Shown in pieces: positions 56,978 through 64,000 of a DNA stretch of 64,000 bases. The stretch is from Diplodia intermedia. Taxonomy: Eukaryota; Ascomycota; Dothideomycetes; Botryosphaeriales; Botryosphaeriaceae. Location of the stretch: positions 558,001 through 622,000 of the forward strand of contig JAKEKT010000003.1 of assembly GCA_021495925.1 (NCBI GenBank), written 5' to 3'. The notes beneath the pieces were generated by a model. It searched no databases and was not told where the DNA came from. It saw nothing but the letters and a program-made list of their open reading frames with translations. How positions within the stretch are numbered: position 1 is the stretch's first letter; each line of letters starts with the position of its first letter. The position numbers and the translations under genes are program-made.

Positions 56978-57984
56978 TCGGTGGGGGGCATGTGTGTGTG
57001 CATGGCGTTTGGGCGGGTGATGTGCTGATCTGGGAGTCTTCCCCGTGTAGCTACAAAAATAAAGCTCCATGTCGCCATTACAATCAGCCTTCGGCATTGA
57101 GGCACTCTTCTACAGTTCCTGTAACAACAAGGCTACAACTTGGCCTACTTTCCCTCTTTCTTTGTTTCGATACCGACCGGGCCAAGAAAGATCTCAAGTG
57201 TCCACGGTATCAACGGTGCCATTAGTTACGGATTTTCAGCGAGCAGCAGCAGGATACTTTGATGTTGAACAACATCATTATCACCTTGTGCCTAACAGTA
57301 ACATTATTCGGTCCGAATGAACACGGTCTCCATTTGAGCACTGCGAGTCCTGCCTTGTCGCCACTCATGTCTCCTCCAGCTCCAGTCTAGTGACAAGGTA
57401 GTTCCATAAACGAAAAAAGAAAGTTGGTGAAAACAGAAGGGGTTGGTATTGAACACACGCGCGCGCGAGGCTGGAGTGCAAAGATGGGAGATCCCCTCTG
57501 CTCGTAGACCACCCGTGCTTTATACCATATGGCACTGATGAGGGGAGGCGTGTGGTATGGATGTGCCCGTGCAGCAGCGAGCTTGGGCCCGGATACCTGC
57601 AGCCGACCGTTGCAACGTAAAAACCGCCCCTTAGGGACACGCAAAGGTCAACCTTCTGCTACCTGCCAGCATCTGGTATCACGATGAAATTTAAACAGCT
57701 TGTCTGCTAATGATGAGGGGCGTCTTCTTGCCCCTCATGAGTGTCATTAATCTTCAATGGTCTACCGACTTTCAACAAAGCCATTATATCCGGCATCCCA
57801 TCTACAACCCCAATTTTTGTTTGACAACAACAACCCCAGTTAAAAGCAAAAAAAAAAAAAAAAAAGCCAACGCTATCTATAATGGCGAAAGTAGAAGAAA
57901 AAAAAGTTTTGTTACAGACATCTCCCTCAAAAAAGAAAAATCACGGAGACAAGTCATCTTTCGATCGTGAAAAAAAAAACACAT
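56978..57984. other. Shared 3' flank of ABZ2 and the ADH gene
   Basis: 1 kb of A/T-richer sequence with an A run at about 57849-57866; no gene is seen. Confidence 0.55.
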
Positions 57985-59047
57985 TTACAGCCTGTCGGCG
58001 GGCACGAGCACGCCGCGGTAGCGCATCTTGCCCGAGTCGAGCGTCTCCAGCGCGTCCTCGATGCCCCGCACGCTCAGGGGGAACTTGTTGACGAGCGGCT
58101 TGATCTGGTGGCGGGCGGCGAACTCGAGCATGCGCTGGTGCGTGGCGCGGTTGGCGACGATGGAGCCCTGGATGCGCAGGCCGGCCTGGAGCACGGGCAT
58201 GTACGGCACCACCAGGTCGCCCGACTCGATCGACAGCGGGAAGATGGTGGCGCCGGGCGCGAGGAGGGGCATGTAGGTGGCCCAGTCTGTTTTTGGAGAT
58301 GTTAGAAAGAATAAGGAGAAGAAGAGGAGGAAAAAACTTACCGATGTGGGCGCTGGTGCAGACGAGGAAGGCGTCGAGCTGGGCGCCAATGTCGAGCTCC
58401 TTCTTGCCCTTTGTGGCGTAGAACTCGTGGGCGCCGAGCTTGAGGGCCTCGTCCTTCTTGGAGTCGGTGCCGGAGAAGACGACGGTGTCGCAGCCGCGCT
58501 TGGCGGCGAACTGGATGGCGAGGTGGCCGAGGCCGCCGATGCCGAGGATGCCGACGCGGGCCGTGGGCGCGATGTTGTAGTCGTCGAAGCACGTCCACAC
58601 GGTGGCGCCGCCGCACTGCAGCGGCGCCGCGTCCTCGTCGGCGAGCCCCTCGGGGATGGTGAAGAGGAAGGCCTCGCGCCAGACGGCGCCCGTCGCGAAC
58701 GAGCCCTGGTCGAGGTCGGCGTAGCCGTACATGGCGCGCTCCGGGCAGTAGACGTCCTGCCCCGTCAGGCACTGCTTGCAGTGCCCGCACTCGTCGTGCT
58801 GGTAGCCCCAGCCGACGCGGTCGCCGACCTTGAGCGTCTTGACCCGCGGCCCGACCTGCTCGACGACGCCGACGCCCTCGTGCCCGAGCGCCATGTCGGC
58901 GTGGCGGTAGTGCAGGTCGGTGCCGCAGAGACCCGAGGCCGTGACCTTGACGTAGACCTGGTCGTCGACGAGGTCGGGGCGGGTCGTCTGGGCCTCGACG
59001 ACGGCACCGGTCGAGGTGCCCTTGTAGACGGTGAAGGAGTGAGGCAT
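57985..59047 (-). CDS. Zinc-dependent medium-chain alcohol dehydrogenase
   Basis: Minus-strand exons 59047-58342 and 58286-57985 give 335 aa. It should interconvert an alcohol and aldehyde or ketone with NAD(P). The catalytic zinc set is visible in SGLCGTDLHYRHADMALGHE (Cys, His, Glu), the structural zinc cysteines in ECGHCKQCLTGQDVYCPE, and the Rossmann motif in GILGIGGLGHLAIQFAAKRG. The intron joint gives CTSAHIDWATYMPLLAPGG-like order, with the usual fold continuing to VLVPADRL at the end. It resembles the NADP-dependent Adh6/cinnamyl-alcohol-like branch, but substrate and cofactor are not fixed by these motifs. I start at the ATG of MPHSFTVYKG; an upstream in-frame ATG at 59128 would add 27 unconserved residues. 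Confidence 0.92.
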
Positions 59048-61138
59048 GATGGAAGGAGTTGGCTTTCGGGTATCAAGATACAAGCAAGTGAAGAGCTGAG
59101 GAGGTGGACTGAGCGGATGGGGCGCCAATGGAAAAGGGAGCGGCGTGTATTAAGTAGCTACGGCGGCGACGACAGAAGATCAAAGACAGTTATCGTCGAG
59201 GGTGCCGGGAGCTATGACAAACGGCCAAAAAATGTTTACTTTTCACCGCAGTGACGTCTGCAAGGACCCCGGATGTCTCAAGACCCTAGATCGGGGCGGA
59301 TAAGAGAGGCGTGGCAGCGGGCCCGACCAGAGCGGACCAACCGGGAGGCAGCGTGCGCATCTCTCGGCCGGCGATAGATGTTCGTGGCAACCACCAACGA
59401 CATCACTGAGCGCGCTTGACCGCCGGGGCAGACAGCCGGGCAGGGAAAGATGTTCGTACCTCGACCACAATGACAAATGGGCTATCGGGCCTGCTCATCG
59501 GAATTGGCCCGATCATGGCGGAAGCGCAGCGAAGCGGGTGCTCCAGACACCGGGCCTTGAGCGTTCTTTGGCGCAGCTCTGGGGCGCGGGTGGACCGCAC
59601 CTGCGACGCGAAGACGAGAAAGACAAAGCCGCGACGCCGACACCATGGCGCAATAGGGGCCTTCTGGGGCTTGAGACTGCCGAAGAATCGGCATGTGGGC
59701 TTGTGGTGGAAGAAGTTTGGTGGGATCTCGGCCTCGGAGATTCCTAGGCGACGCGCGCTCCGTGCGGCCCGCTGCTGAGATGAGATTTGCTGCCAAGTGG
59801 CTGCGGATTTGCGGGAACGCATGCGGGACACGAAAGGGGGAGAGGAGTCCAGTCGGCTTCCAGAAGGTGCCGCGGCGTGTTGTTGCTGCCTCGGCACCGC
59901 GAAGTAATCACCCGGCCTTCCGCCCTCGTTTTCCAGGCCAAGAACCGCGGCGTCTTCCCCGGAAAATGATGACATCAGCGGAAGCCGGCCGCGGCTTTAG
60001 AAGGCCGAAGGAAAAATCTGCAAAATGCTTGGCCGGCCGGCTGGGCCCCTCTGGATCGACGTCAGTTGTGTCTAAAATTTTCCACTGCACGGCTCGGCGC
60101 CATCCGAGCCTCGTCGTCTCTCCCGGCCGATCCTAGCCTCCGGCAACAACCGCGCGCTTGGCCTGCCTCATCACCTCCTCCAGCGCCAGCATCTCAGCGC
60201 CTTCACGAACCTCCGGCTCTGATTGGTGGATACTCTGGCTCGGCCGACGACAAGCCCATTGTGAACGCCTTCAGACACTCTGCTCTTTCTCTCGCCCGGT
60301 GTCGAGGCGTCCTATCCACATGCTACTCCAAAGGTACACCGTAAAGGCGTGAGAGGCTGCCCGGAGGAGACACCGCGACACGTAGCGTGAAGATCGAAAG
60401 CGGGCCCAGTGTCCTGATAATTCCGCTCATCAGCTGTTGTTCTAGAGCGGCGCATATAACGGGAACGCAAATCCCTTTAGAAAACCGTTGCGCTGCTGAT
60501 CTACATGTCAAGGTAGCACACGGCCCGGGAACAGCCAGCCGCCCAGGCTGACAAAGACAAGAAGAAGGCACACCACGTTCGCTTAGCATCAGGCAAAAAT
60601 CAAAGTCTGGTGGAAATGCACTCGGTAGTATTAGTCGCCGGACGGCAACTCGGTGGTTTGAGAGCTAATTTAGAAACAAAACTTGCTAGGGTTGACTAGC
60701 GCCCTCACCGGGGTTTGGGTATATCCGCCGCTGGTTGTTGTAAAGAAAAAGAAAATGCTAGTTGGAAACGATGTGGCCCTCTCCACGAGGAATTCCCAAA
60801 CTCCTCGCCGGGTATATGTGATGGTTGCCAGGCCCCGCCCAAATCAATAATCGCTCAATAACTTTTTGTTGGTGTCCCTCCGGATGATGATGCTCCCTAT
60901 GATGCTACTAAAACGTATTCCTCGAAATTGGTTGCCCCGATCCGGATGGTGGAAGGGTGGCGCGAATGGTTGAAAGATGCCACGGAGAAAACCGAAGGCG
61001 CCGTCGAAAATGCTCTGCAAGACGCGGGAATCAGGACCAGCCCGCTGGAGTCCATGACGGTGAAATGGAGGTGGTTGTTGAATCGAGAACGTGAACCGAA
61101 AGAAGTTGCCGGAAGAAAGGAGGTCGACATGGGCGAGT
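59048..61138. other. 2.1-kb interval with no supported gene
   Basis: It holds the ADH promoter on the left and the 3' flank of the Par32-like gene on the right. Open frames around 59403-59975 and 60323-60589 lack motifs. Nothing else is recognised. Confidence 0.5.
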
Positions 61139-61630
61139 TTACCGAGCCGACAGCGTGCGGTTCAGCCAGTTGCGGGCGCCCTCGTAGCTGCAGCGGGCCT
61201 TGTGCGGCGCCGAGTGAACGCTGTCGTCGCTGTCATTGGAGAAGGTCGAGCTGGCAGAGCCCTTGCGGATGGTCTGGGGCTTGGCCTCGTTGATGAGGTT
61301 GCCGGAGCCGCCGCGGCCGACGTGGTAGACGGGCGAGGCCGCCTCCTGCAGGCGCTGCTGCTGGCGGAGCTCCTCGTCGAAGCTGAAGATGGCGCGCTCG
61401 CGGTGCACGTTACCGGCGCCGCCGCGGCCGGTGAGGTACTGGCCGGACGAGGGAGGAGCTGGGAGCTTGATGCGCGAGGCAGGGCCGGTGGCCGAGGGCC
61501 CGGCCGTCACCTCCTTCGAGCTGATGCGCGTCACGTTGCCCGCACCGCCGCGTCCCCAGTGGAAGGCGGTGGTGGCGGCCGGCACCGAGGGGTGCGGCTC
61601 GGTGATGCTGTAGTTGCGGCTGGTGGTCAT
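61139..61630 (-). CDS. Par32/Amu1-like protein with GRGGAGN repeats (DUF3602)
   Basis: This single exon encodes 163 aa. Three GRGG(A/S)GN motifs, at residues about 26-32, 69-74 and 105-111, each follow an aromatic or Thr residue and are evenly spaced by 35-43 residues, which defines the DUF3602 family. The yeast member Par32/Amu1 is phosphorylated on rapamycin treatment and inhibits ammonium transporters; a nitrogen-signalling role here is inference by family. The C-terminal third is Ser rich (SASSTFSNDSDDSVHS), a likely phosphorylation region. I start at MTTSRNYSITEPHP; an in-frame ATG at 61708 would add 26 residues of leader-like sequence. Confidence 0.88.
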   Translation of the reverse strand: MTTSRNYSITEPHPSVPAATTAFHWGRGGAGNVTRISSKEVTAGPSATGPASRIKLPAPPSSGQYLTGRGGAGNVHRERAIFSFDEELRQQQRLQEAASPVYHVGRGGSGNLINEAKPQTIRKGSASSTFSNDSDDSVHSAPHKARCSYEGARNWLNRTLSAR

Positions 61631-63168
61631 GTTTGGAATTTGGAGTGTGGTGGGGTGGTGCGTGGTGCGTGGTAGCTGCTGTCCGAAAGAGGAAATGGCA
61701 GAGAACACTGAGCCGTGGTTCTAGAGGAATGCTGGAGGGGATTGCAATGCTTCAGTAAGGGCAGAGGGCCGGCCGAGGCGTCTTATACGGCGTGGGCCCC
61801 TTTCCGGCGAAAAAATTGCAACAAATGGCGAAAAATCAGGTCACGATGCCATGCGTCACAGCTCAGCAGCGCTTTGCAGCTTGGGGAACGAGCTTTGCAG
61901 CTTGGGGAAGCAGCCTCAGAACCTGAGAACGTGGGTTCGTCACGGGGCCGGTCTGGCATCCTTGGCGGGCGTCAAAATAGGCCGCGCTTTGCAGTTAGCG
62001 GCATGGGCGCCAGGAGCAATTTTTGCGCACGCCTCGTCGCGGCTGCGCTTCGGCTTCGGCCCCGTGCCTGCAGCTCTGGCTGCTGGTGTTTCCGTTATGT
62101 AACCTCCAGGCCGCCGTGTGGCGCGTGTGCCAGAGCCGCGTCGCTGACTGGATGCCGCGCGATGATGCGACCATGCGCTACAGTAAATATGGGGTAATGG
62201 CGTCGTAACAGAAACCATCCCGTGAATCGCGAGATCGCTTCCCGCCCGCGTGCTCGCGCAAAAGGCCCAGACTGCTGCCTCTGTGCCTCCTGCTCTGCCT
62301 GCCTCAACAACGGCCCAGGTAAGCAGCTGCGGCCGCGCCCGCCCATGACGCCCGCCCCGGCCACACCGCACACCGCGCTCCGCACACGCCTGCTGTGCTG
62401 TTGTCCTGGGGACCCGTCGCCTGCACGCCGGCGATCCGGGGCAGGACAGCTCATGCTCTGGACGTGCTCGCTGACGCAGCGCTGGCCTGTGCCTGCTCCA
62501 TCGTGGCCTCGAACGCGCAGTCACAGGACTCAGGGGAGGCTGAACGAGAACCTTCTGCTGCCAATAATGCTCGCCAATACGCTACCTACCTAGTCCTACG
62601 GCGTTCCGACAGCGGCAACGCACAAGCAGGCATTCTCGCGTTCCTGGCCGGCCATGTCCTAGCGCCATCCCCAGACTGCGCTCCCGCCCCTAGTCCATTA
62701 CCCCAGACCGCTGCGAGCAATTGCCTCATCGCCCCGCTCCTGCCGGTCAATGAGGGGCCTTGCGTCTGTTGGGATCAAGTAATTCGTGCCACTCCGGGTG
62801 TCATTGCGTAAGAGAAGTCCGTCAAATCCCTCAACCTTGTGAAAATGCCAAACGCCGGGGTATTGTGTGCAGTCCAGACAAATGCAGTCGAAAGTGCGGA
62901 GAAGGGAAGTCGGGATTTGGTAACAGAAACAGCAGGAACGCGGCGGTAAGCGAAAATGCGGGGAAGGCCAACCCTGGCAGTGGCTCCAGCCGGAACCAGA
63001 GGGCTGAGCCGGCATGACACGTAGATCGCTTTCCGGAAGATGCTCGCTCGGGAGCCTCGCCGAGGGGACAAGGGGTGGTTGTCGTGAGCACCCCGCGTGA
63101 TGATGAGCGTGCCCCTAAGCTGATGCGAGGCGAAATGACGAATCTCCGAAGGGGGCTTGCGCGAGACC
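61631..63168. other. Interval between the Par32-like gene and ARP1
   Basis: 1.5 kb containing the Par32-like promoter, a 21-base tandem repeat (listed separately) and the ARP1 3' flank. An open plus-strand frame at 62395-62811 has no motif; not called. Confidence 0.5.
61871..61912 (+). repeat. Tandem 21-base repeat upstream of the Par32-like gene
   Basis: Two copies of a unit beginning GCTTTGCAGCTTGGGGAA stand head to tail at 61871 and 61892, about 240-280 bases upstream of the start codon. A partial third copy (CTTTGCAGTTAG) occurs near 61987. Confidence 0.85.
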
Positions 63169-64000
63169 TCATGCGAACTTCTGGTGGATAATGTCCGGAT
63201 TTTCCTGCCACTCGTCCTTCTCCACCCACATCTGCTGATCATTAGCCTCCGTGCTAGCTAAGGGGTAGTTGCGCGACTGACCTTCTTGAACGTGCTCAAC
63301 CCGGCCAGAATGCTGCCGCCCGTCCACGTGGTGTACTTGCGCTCAGGAGGCGCGTATATTTTGATCCTCATGTCCTTAACCGCGAGTCGCTGCACCTCGT
63401 GCAGTAGTCGGTCGCCGAATCCCTTCGTCAGCGTGGACCCGCCCGAGAGCACAATGCTCCCAAACAGATCCTTGCGCAGGTCCAGATCGGTCCTGTTGAT
63501 CGCGTTGACGACGAGCTGGTGGACACCTTGGTACTCTGATCCAATGAGCTCCGGGTTGAACAGGATCTCAGGAGCCCGGAAGCGCTCGGCGCCGATCTAA
63601 TTTCGCTCGTCATTAAGGAGGCAAAAAGGCCGCAGCGACCGGGGAAGCTTACCTTGAGCTTCTTTCCATCTGGCAACTTGTACTCGACGCTCTTCTCGTT
63701 CGCTCTGGCAGTGCTGCCCGACCATTCCTTCTCCTCCTTGACGGGATCCAGGCAGACGTAGGAGTGTGTTTCCTTGATGTTGCGCACAATCTCCTTCTCA
63801 GCGCTCGTGTGGAACACATAGCCGCTTTTCCTCAGCAGCATCTGGAGGTGTTCCGTCACATCACGCCCAGCGACATCTATCCTCTGCACCGCATTGTTGA
63901 TTTGGAATCCACCATAGACTGGCACCGCGTGGGAAACGCCGTCACCGGCATCGAGGACAACACCGGTAGTGCGACCGGATGCGTAGAGTGACAGGACAGC
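63169..64000 (-). CDS. ARP1: Actin-related protein 1 (centractin, dynactin filament), C-terminal part
   Basis: Minus-strand exons (beyond 64000)-63653, 63596-63282 and 63231-63169 give the last 241 aa; the N-terminus is outside the window. Arp1 forms the short filament of dynactin that couples dynein to cargo. The visible part begins [19 protein letters not shown], the actin nucleotide-binding strand, and continues through [80 protein letters not shown] and a last exon [20 protein letters not shown]. The first of these blocks after the hinge and the absence of the muscle-actin ending (HRKCF) favour Arp1 over actin; [13 protein letters not shown] is centractin-like. Splice joints are GT-AG. 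Confidence 0.93.

Noticed and set aside
58277..59254. 325-aa plus-strand frame over the alcohol dehydrogenase
   Set aside because: Antisense shadow of an exon with complete zinc and Rossmann motifs.
1..64000. CRISPR arrays, prokaryotic operons, insertion sequences or viral insertions
   Set aside because: All genes are fungal with spliceosomal introns; the repeats seen are simple microsatellites, and no transposase, integrase or terminal repeat was recognised.

Overview
The window is nuclear DNA of a filamentous ascomycete (Pezizomycotina). The evidence is short introns of about 46-60 bases with RCTRAC-type branch motifs, the gene set (Pth11-like receptor, Ste7-type MAPKK, Spt6, fungal ascorbate-oxidase-type multicopper oxidase, Ten1, Par32-like GRGGAGN protein), GC-rich third codon positions, and gene-free gaps of 1-4 kb rich in pyrimidine and purine microsatellites. 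I do not commit to a class or genus. I found 20 protein-coding genes (19 complete, one cut by the right edge), one U2 snRNA gene, one weak gene relic, and no transposon, tRNA, rRNA or CRISPR array that I can support.

Left part (1-21.5 kb), accessory and redox genes: a secreted multicopper oxidase (25-2290), an F-box-like protein (4285-5142), an XPG/GEN1-type nuclease on the minus strand (5543-7745), two neighbouring plus-strand genes that look like complementary halves of a Rieske oxygenase (8279-9327 and 9962-11424), a 4-kb gap with a gene relic, then a divergent pair of a Pth11-like membrane receptor (15479-16945, minus) and a secreted tyrosinase (18175-19718, plus), followed by a cyclophilin-40 (20130-21473).

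Middle (23.6-46 kb), core regulation: a Ste7-type MAPKK (23628-25135, minus) divergent from the elongation factor Spt6 (26238-30684, plus), a conserved-looking serine/proline-rich protein of unknown function (33970-35178), a large PH-C2-RasGAP protein (37767-42602), and a secreted DUF3455 protein (44977-45891, minus).

Right part (46-64 kb), housekeeping genes: the U2 snRNA gene (about 48660-48857, minus) alone in a long gap, Snf7/Vps32 (minus) divergent from telomeric Ten1 (plus), Tom70 (minus) divergent from aminodeoxychorismate lyase (plus), a zinc alcohol dehydrogenase (minus), a Par32-like protein (minus) and the actin-related protein Arp1 (minus, N-terminus outside the window).

The observations most worth following are: (1) the adjacent Rieske-related pair, where one protein keeps the mononuclear-iron site but has lost the Rieske cysteines and histidines and the other keeps a perfect Rieske motif but lacks the iron site; (2) a U2 snRNA whose branch-point-recognition hexamer reads GUAGUU instead of GUAGUA; (3) a tyrosinase intron whose expected 3' splice site reads TTG instead of TAG; and (4) a GC-AG intron defining a 14-base first exon in the XPG nuclease gene. 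Exon boundaries come from reading frame, splice motifs and family motifs only; no transcript data were available.
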